A stretch of DNA of 64,000 nt. It comes from Helianthus annuus. Its lineage: Eukaryota > Streptophyta > Magnoliopsida > Asterales > Asteraceae. Positions 48,486 through 60,085 of the stretch are shown piece after piece. A program made the position numbers and the translations under genes. Numbering within the stretch: position 1 is the first letter of the stretch; each line of letters begins with the position of its first letter. The notes beneath the pieces are model-generated. The model was given only the letters and a program-made list of their open reading frames with translations, was not told the DNA's origin and did not search any database. The stretch is from contig NC_035444.2 of the NCBI RefSeq assembly GCF_002127325.2, positions 37,793,140 through 37,857,139 on the forward strand, given 5' to 3'.

Positions 48486-48776
48486 TCAAGTTCTTCGACA
48501 ACCCTTCAACAACTTCAACTTCTTCTTCAACACCATCTCATCTTTCTCTTTCTCCTTCACTGCCATTCTGGTCCCCTCATAATACTTTAAATGACCCTTA
48601 TCAGAATACTGATCGGCAACCACACACACCCAACGACTTCCGATTAAACCGCTGCTTAACACCAAACGAATTCGGTTTTCTCTCTCACCGTCGTAAACAT
48701 TCACGGATGTACGAATAACATTTATAACCACATCAATATTCAACACAATCAGTATCTGATCTTCATTACTCTCCAA
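48486..48776 (-). CDS. Unrecognised ORF inside the Pack-MULE
   Basis: An open minus-strand frame of 96 codons downstream of the captured V-ATPase exon. It contains VVINVIRTSVNVYDGE, SSGLIGSRWVCVVADQYSD and a Lys-rich end. I do not recognise the family. It may be a second captured fragment or a chance ORF. Confidence 0.3.
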   Translation of the reverse strand: MESNEDQILIVLNIDVVINVIRTSVNVYDGERENRIRLVLSSGLIGSRWVCVVADQYSDKGHLKYYEGTRMAVKEKEKDEMVLKKKLKLLKGCRRT

Positions 48777-48908
48777 AAAATGATCTATCTACTCAATCAA
48801 ATCATCATCAACACATGTAAAATTTATAGCCACATCAAAATTCAACAAAAACGATATTAATCAAAACAACAGGAAACGGAACACAACAAATCCGAATAAA
48901 ACGATGCC

Positions 48909-49088
48909 GTTTTGAAGATAAGGACCATATTCGGTAGCAGAGAGATGCATCTTGATGTCATCTAGGGTTTCACACTGATAGAGATTGTTGTAATCTGCAG
49001 CGGTTAGCAATCCAGATGTTTGGTACCTCACGATCGCCTCAAGGTAACCGCTGTGAATGTTGAACGTCATAGCTTCCAATCCGTACAT
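48909..49088 (-). pseudogene. VHA-d: Captured first coding exon of V-type ATPase subunit d
   Basis: Sixty residues beginning MYGLEAMTFNIHSGYLEAIV and ending LSATEYGPYLQN match the N-terminus of plant VHA-d, the subunit that couples the V0 ring to the V1 central stalk. The frame is intact to the usual exon end, then runs into unrelated sequence. The remaining roughly 290 residues of the subunit are absent. It lies between the inverted ends of MULE B, on the minus strand. The intact start codon and frame would allow a short peptide if transcribed. Confidence 0.8.
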
Positions 49089-51230
49089 CTTGTCCGATCA
49101 AATGAGATCTAATGGAGAGAAAGGTGGGGGGTGGGTGGGGTTGGGGTTGTTTTATTTTTATATAGTGGAGAAGATGAAGGGTAAATTTGTCATTTCACGT
49201 CCACTTAATGGAGAAAACTAAATGTCATCCACTCCAGGGACTATCCGAGTAACAAACTGTCAAACCACAAGGAGCACCGGTGTAATTTCCAAAAGTTTGG
49301 GACTATATGTGTTATTTTGCAAAACCACAGGGACTATCCGTGCATTTTACTCAATTATTAAATACAATATATAACACCCCACCCCCACCCCACCTCCCTC
49401 TCTAAAACTGTGAATCCCTCTTCAAAACCACCACTACCACCACCATGCCACCACAAAACCACCGGTCACCACCACCATACCACACCACATCTTCCAAACA
49501 CCACCAATCAACCACTGTAACAACCATAATCACGACTCCACCATTACCCCACTACCTAAAAACCCCAATCTGCAAACCCTAAACCACCACCGTTGCACCA
49601 CCTCCTCCCTTCAAGCTTTCCGCCATCATTTTCGGTGCTCATTAGCTTCCATAAGCAAATGTCATCATCCGGCGACCTATTGAGCACTGCAACAGTCGCA
49701 GCACATGGTGGTTCCAACGAAGGAAGCCAAGCTATGGGGAGGACCAAAAGAGGATGGAGTTACAGACGTTGTTGAGAGGTTTACAGATTCGAGCTCTGCA
49801 ACAGCCGCAGCACATGGTCGTTCCACCATTTGAACCACCACCATCTCTACACCCATAAACTACCACCATCATCATCTTTCTCTGCCTTCAACACATCGTC
49901 AACAACAAACCATCATCAAAACCCAACCAATAAAACCCTAAATAAGTTCTAAATCCACAAATTCAACTCAAAACTCGAAACTCTAAGAGGAGATATGACC
50001 TTAATCGACTAAATTTACCATTGTTAACATTAGCAACCCATCGTCACCATCCTATTCGCGTCTCTCTCTTCTGGACCTTTTCTGTGTCTCTTTTTCTCTC
50101 TCTAAATGTGGTGGATGAAGGGATCTGGGATGGAGGAAGGAGTTCAGGTGGCGGAGATGTTGATGTTGGTGGAGTTGCAGGTGGTGGTAAGTGATGGAGG
50201 CAGGTGGTGGTAATTGAGTGTGTGTGTGTGAGAGAGAAAGAGAAAAATACATACAAGGGCTTAAAAGTAATAAATTTAATACTAAGGGCATGTTGGTCTA
50301 CGGACTATCCGAGTAATAAATTGTCAAACCATAGGGAGCACCGGTGTAATTTTCAAAAGTTTGGGACTATAGGTGTTATTTTATAAAACCACAAAGACTA
50401 TCCGGGCATTTTACTCAAAAAATTAATATCAAATCTAAAAGTTTAACCCTAAACTGATAAACGATAGTCTGCTCATCACGTCAACGTTTGATGCCGTTAC
50501 TCTAATTCGACTGTCTCCTGCTTTAAACGTCATTGTTCGTGCAATATGATTATCGCTTCATCGCCACAACATTGCTATTCATAAGAAAAATAGTATGCTA
50601 TGAAATGTGTCTGTCTTTAAAGACATAAAAATTTGAGACCCAACATGAAATGTGCCTGTCTTCAAATTGCTCGAACTTCGCTCGGAATATTTATTGCGCG
50701 GAAATGCTCGCTTGATTAGTGGCTCGTTTTAACTGAGCCGCTCCGCTCGATTCGGTTTATAAATGAGCCAAGCATGAGCAAAGGTCCACTCGGTTCGGCT
50801 CGGCTCGGCTTGTGAACAACCCTACATAATCATATTTGATTATCTTAAAAGACCACCTAATATTATTATATTTGATTTTCTTCAAAAGCGTCTATGGCAA
50901 TTTTCCCTAAATAGATACAATTAATTGCAACTCTAGGGACTAATGAGTACACATAACGTAATATACATTCTACTACCGATACACTTAGATTTTGATTTCT
51001 CTCAGTTGTTTACAACCACTAGTTTTTCAAGCATCTTCTTGATCAAGAATCGCATAGATAAAAGCCATAAGAATGGGGTATCGTGGCTAAGAATGGGGTA
51101 TCGTGGCAGTGGCTTACGTAGTTATTTCCTTGCACATATAAGTTATTGTCCCTTGTAAACTTTCCTTTGCTAGATGTGTATAATATATAATGTAATAACT
51201 TATGTTGTGGATAACACTCGTATAACAATA

Positions 51231-51328
51231 CATCTTCTTAGACAATTTTATAACAATTTCCCTTTTGCACTCATAAATACATCTTCTTATACAATTTTAT
51301 AACAATTTCCCTTTTGCACTCATAAATG
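51231..51328. repeat. Tandem duplication, two 49-bp units
   Basis: CATCTTCTTAGACAATTTTA and CATCTTCTTATACAATTTTA start units that continue identically through TTTCCCTTTTGCACTCATAAA. A second small duplication, AAGAATGGGGTATCGTGGC twice, lies at about 51070-51107. Confidence 0.9.
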
Positions 51329-51588
51329 ATGTAAAGGTTTGTTAAAACCCGTCACCGACTTCATCTCTATCTTTCTCTCTAGATAATAGCTACACGTATA
51401 TGTGTGTGGAACTCTCTCTCTCTCTCTCTACATATATGTATCTCTCTCTCTTGATGAGATAACCTGGGAAGGAAGCAAACGTGTGATAAAACAAACTACT
51501 TGGGAACTGGTTTGAGGTTGGTAGCCTATTAATAAACAACATGTCTTTCAAGTGTAAACTTTCTTAATTTTCTTAACCATACGTTCTC

Positions 51589-53079
51589 ATGTTGAATTCC
51601 AGAAGAGAAAAGATGAAGCTTTCCATGTTCAAGGTTCCTTCAATCAGATTCAGTGGTATGTTTCAATCTCTTATATATATATGTCAAAATCAATCTATGT
51701 GTTTAACTACTAGAAAACTTGGTTGTTTCCAACAAAATTCGTCGGCAATACGTAGGAAACGACCTTTAGCGACAGTTCCCAACAAAATTGATTTCGTTGA
51801 AAAACCTGTCATAGGAAACTTATACATGCATGCACAAACACATCATAAGATATAATAACAAGTGTTATTGTGCAGAAATGTTTAGGTATATTTTTTGGTT
51901 ATTTTCGATCTCGAAATTGTTGCAGGAAATTTCCCTCTTTTGTTTAGTTATCTAAAACTGGTTTCAAAATTTTTTTATCATTCTTGTACGAGCCAAAAAT
52001 GCTTATGATTATGTTTTCATGTTCCTTTAGGTAAACATGATGAAGAGTCCACAAGTAGCTTTATCAAAGAAACCGATATTAACGTTAACCAAGAATACAA
52101 GAACACATTCAGAACACAATCCTACACAGACATCTGCACCAAAGTTCAGACCCACATTCAGTTTAATGTTGAACCATCTTCAGCATCTATTCATGACCGC
52201 TACATTCATCTATGTGACATCCTTCTCGAGCCACAAAGTGAAACCCTAGATAACCTAACCAACACCATTAGTCTCCACCCTCTTCTCATTGACTTCTTCA
52301 AAGCAAGCTTAAACTCATGGATGATATGTGAACAACTTCTAGAGTCCATTCATCAAGTCAACACCAACCATCAAAAAGTCAAGCAGATAATCAAGCTAGC
52401 CCAAATTAGGGTTCCATATGGTACCAAAATATATGAAGAACTTGCTTCATATTCATCGTTGGCGAACCCGCTATCCGAATTTGGTCCACAAAAGTTTCCA
52501 ACATTGCTCATTGACCATAAATTGTTGTTAAAGAAGTTAACCACAAAGCACAAGAGGATCAAAAGAAAGCGAAAAATTATCAATTTTTTTAAAAGGGCGG
52601 GTGGTTGTGCTCTTATAGCTTCTTATGCGGCTCTCGCAGTTGCATTACTAGTTCTCGCGTGTCATGGTTTGGTTGTGACTGTGGCATCTCCGGGGTTGAT
52701 CGTGTGTTTGTTGGGGTTAATCAAGAAAACAAATTTAGCCAAGAAAAATGTCAAACCGAGTGAGCTCAAACGGGTTGGTGCACAACTAGATGTGGCTGCA
52801 AAAGGGGTTTACACAATGATTAAAGATCTTGACACAATGGGTTGGCTTGTGAGAAGATTACACAATGAAGTTGAATTTGGGAAGGCTATGGCCCGAAAAT
52901 GTTTTAGAACCCGAAAGGCTGATGTGTTGGAGGAATTGATGAGGGAGTTTAGGGTTCATGAGAGTTGCTTATTGGAGCAATTGGAAGAACTTGAAGATCA
53001 TATTTACTTGTGCTTGCTTAATGTTAATAGATCAAGAAAGCTTTTGGTAGATGAGATAATACACATATCAGAGAACTGA
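51589..53079 (+). CDS. UPF0496 (DUF677, AT14A-like) membrane protein
   Basis: Two exons: 51589-51655 and 52031-53079, with a 375-bp GT-AG intron in phase 1, giving 371 residues (363 if the in-frame ATG at 51613 is used). The N-terminal half has the family's helical region (NVNQEYKNTFRTQSYTDIC, LTNTISLHPLLIDFFKASL). A basic stretch (HKRIKRKRKI) precedes two close hydrophobic segments, about residues 215-255 (CALIASYAALAVALLVLAC, VASPGLIVCLLGLI). The C-terminus is helical with LEELMREFRVHESCLLEQLE. AT14A-like proteins have been linked to plasma-membrane and cytoskeleton contacts; the biochemical role is unknown. No frameshift or stop; length is normal. It looks like a working gene. Confidence 0.88.
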
Positions 53080-53090
53080 TCAATTTGCCA

Positions 53091-53673
53091 TAGATAAAGG
53101 ATTCATATCAGTATATCATACCATTTGAACTTAGGAATTCAAACTTTGTTTGTAGATGCATAATAAACATACGTGTAACAAGGTTTAGAAACTTCAGTCT
53201 TGTAAATGCTAAGAAAATTGACAAAAAAAAAAATGTAACCAGTTTGTGTATGGGGGCCTTTTCATTGTGTAAGTAATATAACTTGTCACTATCATATCGT
53301 TAATGAAGAAGGCACAATAAGATAATCTAGGACGTGGGTAAGTTAATTAGAACTGTTTTAGTTTCTTGTACATCTAATTAGAGGAAAAAACTCTGGTTTT
53401 GAGTATTTGTAACACCCACATGTCACTATTACAGAAATAATTCCTTACAAAGGCTAAATTAGTTAAACAGTTCATTACAATAGTTGATTTATCATCTAAG
53501 TTATAATTTTGAAATCTTCCTCTCCCTGCAGATAAGTAGATAAAAAGGAAATATATGTGTGAGTCAATTGTCAAATGAGCGGATAAATGAAATACAAATA
53601 ACACTGGATAACGATAATGACAATGGCAATCACTACAAAACGAGTGTCATTGCCCATTGGTGAAGGTGGATAC
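53091..53673. other. 3' flank of the UPF0496 gene
   Basis: Contains the likely 3' UTR (AATAAAC at 53161) and AT-rich spacer; no other gene seen. Confidence 0.6.
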
Positions 53674-54789
53674 TAGGGTGTTCAAGAAACTCGTGGCTTG
53701 CAGCTCGTTCGAAACTCGCTTGAAAAAAACTCAGAAAAAGTTGGGCTCGAAATTGGCTCTGTTGTAAACTCGTGAGCCGGCTCGATAATGTTTACCATAT
53801 ATATAAATATAGTCACAACTTGTTTGGCTTGAGTATGATTTCAAGAAAATGAACCATAAGACTAGACTAAAATTTTCAAAATAGAAGGTGACGAAGGCTT
53901 AGGTGGTGTTTGTTTTTCTAAAAAAAAAATCTTCGCAGGCTCTTTTGTCTGCGCCACGCAGACCACGCACATACATTGTTATCTGCAGACTGTTTGTTTT
54001 TTCAAAAACATTTCATTAAAAAACGTTTGCGCGAACTCTTCTTGGTGCAGACTTGGCCCAGCCAATTCTAAGATATTCGAAGGTCTGCAGAGGGTTAAAC
54101 ACCACCACCCAACACTACCGTCCACCATTACCACCCACCGTCCACGTCCACCACCACCCACCGTCCGCCACCCACCACCACCATCCACCACCACCATCCA
54201 TCACCACCACCACCACCATCCATACACCACCACCAGTTTATTTTAGAAGTCTATATACGTTAAAAAACAGACAACCTTCTTCTTGCAGACTGCAAATGTT
54301 TGGTCCACCTTTTCTTCTACAGGTGTGGTCTGCAGATTGCAAACATTTTACCTCTTGAAAAATAAACAGCACCTTAAGCTAGTAAATGATTCATTGCAAA
54401 GAAAAAAAGTTAACATTTACATCCTTCATTTTTTTGTCCCACATTGCTTAGAAGATAAAAACTATGGGAGTATCTCCCCTATAAAAAGACGAAGACAATT
54501 ATTTATATTTGTATATTTAGCCATTTTGTTAAATTACATTGCAATTATGATCATAAGTCTATGAAGAGTTTCAACTTTGGGAGCTTTTAATTAGTAAATT
54601 TTGCGGTTCTTTGTTAGTTCGAGCTAGATCGGGCCGAGCCGAGCTAGTTTGAATTTTAATCGAGTCAAGCTCGATCCTCAAATATTAGCTCAACTTAAAA
54701 TTTGAGCTCGTACCGAGCCAGTTTGAATCGAGTTCAAGCCGAGCTCGAGTTGAACATGACTTGGCCGACTTCACTCGTTTACAGCCCTA
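53674..54789. mobile_element. hAT-type MITE with GAGCTCG-rich ends
   Basis: Ends TAGGGTGTTCAAGAAACTCG (left) and TAGGGCTGTAAACGAGTGAA (right, read backwards). The 8-bp flanks are GTGGATAC (53666-53673) and GTTGATAC (54790-54797), one mismatch. It belongs to the same style as the element at 47449. It is split by a Tourist MITE. Confidence 0.8.
53902..54373. mobile_element. Tourist-like MITE nested in the hAT MITE
   Basis: Terminal inverted repeats GGTGGTGTTTGTTTTTC and (backwards) GGTGCTGTTTATTTTTC, with TTA duplicated on both sides (53899-53901 and 54374-54376). The interior has CCACCA microsatellite DNA (54100-54235) and paired TCTGCAGAC words. No transposase. Confidence 0.75.
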
Positions 54790-54797
54790 GTTGATAC

Positions 54798-55094
54798 GAC
54801 GGTAATTCCAAAATAAGGGATGATATAATACCATTTCTAGCGGGGAATGTATTGTGATGCGTCCATGGTGTTACCAAAAATTCAATAAAATTAATTATTA
54901 ATTCTAACATCTTGGCGTTTGTAGTGTTACTAAAATCATTATATACATTTAATAATTTAAACTATACATTTTTTTGGCGTGTTGTAGATTTTACCAGTTG
55001 AATTAATCCTATGTATCTTATAAAGGTAATTTTTCTGGCGTTCATGGCGTTCTTAATAACTCAAAAGATTATAATAAGACGAGATCAAAACAAA
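54798..55094. other. AT-rich spacer
   Basis: No gene recognised. Confidence 0.5.
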
Positions 55095-55673
55095 CTAATA
55101 GTCTTCTGTGTATGGGATTACATCAGAGATGTACCCATCGCTTTGTTCGTCGCTTTCTTCAGATTCATCATCATGTTGTGCATTGGCGTATAACGCCATT
55201 ATGTCGCCTCGTCTTTGCTGCAGCCTATACTTAAATATCATAACAACCCTGAATCTTGCATCTTTCGAAGGTGCTAAATCACAGAGTTGTTAAAGCAGAT
55301 GTAGTCTCTCTGTCTTCAACATTTCTTCCATCGGCAATAAATATTCCACCCCGTGTTGATAAGTCACTTTAACCGTTCTTGTTTTTTCATCCAAACCCAA
55401 ACCCAAACTGCTAACTGTTGGTAGACCAGTATCATCAATATCATCATCATCATCATCTGATGGAAATTTTCTCTTCAATCTTCTTATTACCTTTTGAGTT
55501 CTTTCACAATCGTCGGCCACTGGAACCCCAAGGGCCAGAATATCCATCTGAACGGTTTCATCCATGCTAAGTAAGGCCTTGATTGTCTTGGTTTTCACCC
55601 TTCTCCTGTCAGAGAACTTTAGGACGAAACGTTTCTCCGCCTTCTCAAACCTCCATGCAATAACTTGAGCCAT
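55095..55673 (-). CDS. Unrecognised acidic-tailed protein, frame interrupted by one TAA
   Basis: From ATG 55673 (MAQVIAWRFEK) the frame runs to TAA at 55292-55290. It then continues open in the same frame for 64 more codons to TAG at 55095. Features: a basic N-terminal part (KRFVLKFSDRRRVKTKTIKA), ADDCERTQKVIRRLKRK, an Asp run (SDDDDDDIDDTG), VKVTYQHGVEYLLPMEEML and, after the stop, RFRVVMIFKYRLQQRRGDI and an acidic tail (DDESEESDEQSDG). Both parts look alike in composition, so the TAA may be a recent CAA-to-TAA change, or the gene may end there. An upstream in-frame ATG at 55703 is possible. I do not recognise the family; conserved DNA or nucleic-acid binding cannot be claimed. Confidence 0.5.
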
Positions 55674-56061
55674 CTTTTTAAGTTTTTCAGGTGTTTTAGT
55701 CAAGGTGTGGCGTGTTAGAGAATATGTGGAGTGTTAAGTTTTGTTTACCTGTTCTACTTATATAATGATTTTTTTCCGCCCATGTAGGATGCAGTCCTAT
55801 AACGTCAGGCAATTATGGCGTTTTTGAAAAGAAAAATAAATTTAAGTACCGATGTAGTGGGTTTTAATTATAATATTAGTAATAAATTTTCCGTCGTTTT
55901 AGTTTACTGTTTGTAGTTACTGTTTATTCAGCTCCATCTGTTTTATGGCTGTAACACGTCCCATCTTTTTTAGATTTTGGTGTTTTGTATTTTTAGTGGC
56001 GTTTAGACAAAGATGGCACATTGTTCTGTTTCTCTTGCACATTGTTTTATACATTTTTTCT

Positions 56062-56158
56062 AAAAAAAATGCTTGTAAAACTCCAAGATGCCACAAATTT
56101 TATTATAATTGTAGAGTTTAGCGTTTGTGGCATCTTGGCGTTTTACAAGCAATTTTTT
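56062..56158. repeat. Hairpin-forming inverted repeat
   Basis: Arms of about 35 bases (AATGCTTGTAAAACTCCAAG... at 56069 and ...GGCGTTTTACAAGCAATT ending 56154) pair with few mismatches around a loop of about 26 bases. It could be a tiny MITE or a small-RNA-type foldback. Confidence 0.8.
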
Positions 56159-56159
56159 A

Positions 56160-58320
56160 GGGAAATAATGTATTTTTTTATTGGAAAATTAGAAACCAAA
56201 CCACAGAAAAAAAACAAATAGAAGCGAAAAAAATAAATTAAAAATCCTAATCGAATTTCTCTTCCAAATCTTCACTGTCACCGGTCTTTTTCTTCTTTGA
56301 AACTACAAGAACCGTCACAAATATATGGCGTTTTTTACTTTGGTGTGATTTATTGTTTTTTGTTGTTGAAGTGGCTTTTTGTCGATGTTGAACACAAAAT
56401 GACGTGGGTTTTTTGTTTGGTCTTCATCTTTATCTTCATCCCACTCTTCAGTGTCATCGGTCTCTTAATGCCATTCAAATATTCATCAAGACCAAAGCAC
56501 ACAAAATGATATATGTCTGTCATCGATCTCTTTTTCTTGAGGATCTGTCCATCTCATGCAGCAAAATGTTACTGAGTTACCCCCCTCAGCTAACAATCCA
56601 TTCAGTGAAAATTCACGCAGAACAATATTGAATATCCAAGAAACAATGTTTGTTGTCTTTGATTTTTTTCAACTTTTTAGCGTTTTACAGTGGATTATTA
56701 AGGGCATGTTTGTATAATATCACTTATCAAATTAAAACATGGTCAAGACAGGAATACAGAATAAGCATGTGAAGGGCAAGTGACGCAAAGGCGACAAGAA
56801 GACCGGCGGTTAAAGGAATTGTATACTAGAGGTGACACTACCATGAATTGCCCGTGTTGGTTTTAATCAAGCTAGGACCGTGGAGGTCAGAAGTTGTATT
56901 ATGCGGGTTAGATCTTGTACTCCGCTACGTGTGTTGTAGGCCACCCCAATCTTCTTTATAAAGAAAAAGTAGCACAAGTAAATTGTGCATGCCGCATGTG
57001 GATAGTATATTGTGGCTTAAATACATCATTCATCATCATATTTCTTATGACATACATATATTTAGTTGCATCATGTTGCCATGAACCTTCAAGGTGGCCT
57101 ACGAAATTGGATAAATTTTTCACTAAAGTAAAAAACCATTAATTTAGTTGGCATGTATTTTTTACCAGAAAGTATTACCTCATGTCGTCATGGTTGTTTT
57201 GAATTTTTCAATAGTGATGTAAATCTAAGTTATTTACAAGACGTTGTGAATGGTAATGAAATTTGTTTTTATAGTGATTTACAGGGAGCCACAAGGCGGT
57301 ACCGGAGAGGGAATGGCCACCCGTGGTTGATTCCAGGTAGCAGAGGTGCAACGCAGGTCCGGCAGGATGACACCCATAAGTGGATTATTTAAAAGACTGA
57401 TCTACTAACATGGCGGACCAGTGTTCATGTGAGTGGCGGAACTTCTTCGGCGGGAATCGGAGCTTGTCCGCCAATCTATGATAATGTATACCAACAAAGG
57501 GTAGTTACAAGTAACCATTTGGGTGCAAGAGTTACCTAGCATCATAGATGTTCAAAACATCATCTGACCTTGCGAATGAGAAAACTATCAACAGCAGTCG
57601 TTAAGCGGATGCGTATTATTCCCTTGGCAGTTGGCAACGTCGGTTGTAGTCACGCTTATGCAGGATGGTGGCCCTCTAAGATGGTGATCCTACGGAGTAG
57701 CGTATTGGAGGGTAACTCGAACTGCGTTCAGAAAGTCGTTGGTACCTTGCACGTGCCTGGTTTTACTAGCTCTAACGGTAGTAGGATGTGTTGGTAAACC
57801 GCATGAGGTGGTGGAAAGGAGATGGTCGTCCGCCAGAGGTGGGCAGGATAACTTGGTCATCCTCTGGAGAAGAGCGGAGCGTGACGGTAACCCGCCTGAG
57901 GTAGCGGGAGCATATAGGTGCTCCACCGGAGGTGGACGAGATGTGTTGCGTGTGGCGGTGACAGGGGACACATGCCGGAGAAGAATGTAACAGGGTTGTC
58001 GATGGCGGGTGCGTAAACATGCCGGTGACGCGAAGACGGGTGGCACAATTGTGTGTGGAACGAAAGCGGTCAAGGCCTTAGATGGCGGAACGAGTTGAAG
58101 GTCCACCGTAGATGGCAGAACAAGATGGTTCACATGGGCATGTACGTGTGAGCCGTCCACTGGTGGGTTTAAAAAACTCGCTTGTAATATTGAAAGAAAA
58201 TGGTGTATCTTCTTTTATTCGCCTGTGTATGTTTGAAAAAAGGAGGCTCATATACAAAGTAATTGTATGATGAACGCAGACTTGGAGATCGAGTAGAGAA
58301 AAACGAGGTGTGATTGTTGT
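56160..58320. other. Stretch without a recognised gene, probably interior of a decayed minus-strand retroelement
   Basis: 56160-56900 is AT-rich. 57270-58200 is GC-richer with many GGCGG/CCGGAG words and small ORFs on both strands. None has family features. Its position next to the primer-site-like sequence at 58325 suggests the non-coding interior of an LTR element. Confidence 0.4.
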
Positions 58321-58324
58321 ATGT

Positions 58325-58907
58325 CCCACGGATGGCGCCAATAAAGAAACACAAATCAGCCGCCAGGGTGGCTTGAATCGCTTTCTCTAAGAATTGTTTG
58401 CTCAAAAAAATTGAACTTAATGTTTTAATTTTGATTCGAAGGACAGAAAGTGTGGAGTTGAAATAACTCGCTCAGAACGCTTTTTAAAGGATTACGCGGT
58501 ACGATTAGATCGAATACGCTCTTCTGGAATAAATACTCAGCCGGAGAATCACACCTTGTTCCTTCTCTTCAAATTCAGTCTGCAAAGAAGAAGAGAGAAA
58601 AGTGGAGATGTAGAGACGACCGGTAGAGGAAGAATCCTCTGTTTCCAGCTACAAAAAGTGTGTTTGTCTCATATATCATGCCCTAATAAGGAGGTGGAGA
58701 CCTCCTTATATAGGAGACATGGGCAACCCTAACCTCAATGGGCCATGCTCAGTTAGGGGTTGTCTCTACAAGCCCACAGCCTAGTGTAGTGTAAACTACA
58801 ACGCGTTAGACTTCGCGGGTCAGTACGCAATAATAATAAATATTAATATAAAAGCCGATAAGTAATGTTAACCGTTTAAGCCGGGTCAAGTACCTTACCT
58901 CTACAAT
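58325..58907 (-). mobile_element. LTR and primer-site remnant on the minus strand
   Basis: On the minus strand TGGCGCCATCCGTGGG (58340-58325) resembles a gypsy-type primer binding site. To its right, a possible LTR starts TGTAGAGGTAAGG at 58907. It has a CTATATAAGG box (58713-58704) and a pyrimidine-rich leader further down. A palindrome AAGGAGGTGGAGACCTCCTT covers 58688-58707. The other LTR was not found. Confidence 0.45.
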
Positions 58908-59062
58908 TGTCATGGGTGATAATGTTTTGATTCCTTTGCCTGCTGCTACTCTTGTGAGTAAAATTGATGTCGATGATCCTTTGTTTCTTCGCTCTAGTGA
59001 TTCTGCTAATCTAACGTAAATATAAAACTAAAAGGTACAGAGAACTATATTGTCTGGGCTAA

Positions 59063-59365
59063 GACCGAAGGGTATGGGCTCCGTCTCCCCCACGTCGCCC
59101 CCATCCCGGATCGTCCCACACCGCCCCCCGCCCCCCCGACGCGTCGCTGGCGTCCATCTGCGGACGTTGGAGACGAGGCCATTCATTGGCTGATGGTGGG
59201 CCCCCTTAGTTCTTCTCTCTCTCTCTCTCCTTTATTTTATATATTATTTTTTATTATTGGATAGTCCTTGGGTAGTCTCCTTTGGATGATCCTTCATCAA
59301 ATGTGACGTGGTGCCTACGTGGTGGATAATCCCCAAAGGGGCTACCCAAACCATACCCTATGGTC
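59063..59365. mobile_element. Tourist-like MITE
   Basis: Terminal repeats GACCGAAGGGTATGG and (backwards) GACCATAGGGTATGG, with TAA duplicated on both sides (59060-59062 and 59366-59368). The interior has a GC-rich half (59085-59200) and a CT microsatellite (59214-59232). Removing it restores the copia gag word VWANAMN. Confidence 0.85.
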
Positions 59366-60085
59366 TAATGCAATGAACCTTTCTTTACAAATTAAATATA
59401 AAATGAGATTTGATGATGGTCCTTGTGTTAGGTCTACTATTGATGAGGTGTTATGAAGACAGTGAGATAGATGTACTTCTATTGTTCTTACTTGGATTTT
59501 AAACTGTGTATCTGAAGAGTTGTATCTTGGTCATGTTTATTCTAAGTTGGCCTCTAAGGTAATGTTTGGAAAGAGTTAAAAGGAAACTTATAATAAAGTA
59601 GATGGGTCTATGGTGTTTAACATGTATAAAAAAATAACTCATTTACTAAAAATGGTGTTCTCTTGTCTGAATATTTTCAGAAGTTGAATTATATGTGGAA
59701 ACAATTAGATCAAATTCTTGCTCTTCCAACTTGTATATGTGATGGATCTAAAGAGTTTAATAATTTTAATCATCTTATAAAACTGATGCATTTCTTTTAA
59801 GGAAGCTTTTTCTGTTATTTCAAGAGAAGAGACTCATAGAAGTGTTAATAGTTCTTCTAAAAAAATATTCATAACAATGTTGTTGGTTTTGCTCCTAAAA
59901 CCAATCAATCTTTTGAGTAAAAAAGGAAAAATGTTAGAACTCCCAACTCTAATCTGAAGTGTTCTCACTACAATAAGATTAGTCATACTATTTAGAAGTG
60001 TTTTGAACTTTTTGGTTATCCTTCTTGGATGAAGTCTAAAAGTAATGGTAAGAGGGGACGGGGCGGTCCGTTATGGACCCCCGAG

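Larger units (their letters stand above)
48109..49352. mobile_element. MULE-type element B, a Pack-MULE (innermost level)
   Basis: Inverted ends of about 190 bp begin GAGTAAAATGCACAGATAGT (left) and GAGTAAAATGCACGGATAGT (read backwards from the right). A perfect 9-bp target duplication AATTATTAA flanks it (48100-48108 and 49353-49361). No transposase is present; the cargo includes the first coding exon of a V-ATPase subunit d gene. It belongs to the same family as element A, into which it is inserted. Confidence 0.9.
47853..50416. mobile_element. MULE-type element A with long inverted ends (middle level)
   Basis: Ends of 150-200 bp are inverted copies: GAGTAATATGCATGGAAAGT... on the left and GAGTAAAATGCCCGGATAGT read backwards from the right. 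Shared blocks include TGGTTTGACAGTTTGT and AGTTTTCTCCGTTAA. Nine-bp flanks are TAAAAATTA (47844-47852) and AAAAAATTA (50417-50425), one mismatch. The interior (49360-50280) is Pro/His-codon-like CCACCA-rich DNA without a recognisable gene. Confidence 0.83.
47449..50824. mobile_element. Non-autonomous hAT-type element, outermost of a three-level nest
   Basis: Ends are TAGGGCTATTCAAACGCTCG on the left and, read backwards from the right, TAGGGTTGTTCACAAGCCGA. The subterminal regions are rich in GCTCGG words. The 8-bp flanks are CATATTCA (47441-47448) and CATAATCA (50825-50832), one mismatch; 8 bp is the hAT target size. Without the nested MULE it would be about 0.8 kb, with no transposase. Confidence 0.8.

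Noticed and set aside
50044..50291. Ser/His/Leu-rich ORFs in two frames inside MULE A
   Set aside because: CT-rich and CCACCA-rich low-complexity DNA reads open in several frames; not supported as a capture.
57690..58160. 156-codon minus-strand ORF
   Set aside because: Composition reflects GC-rich repeated DNA; overlapping ORFs in several frames and no family motif.
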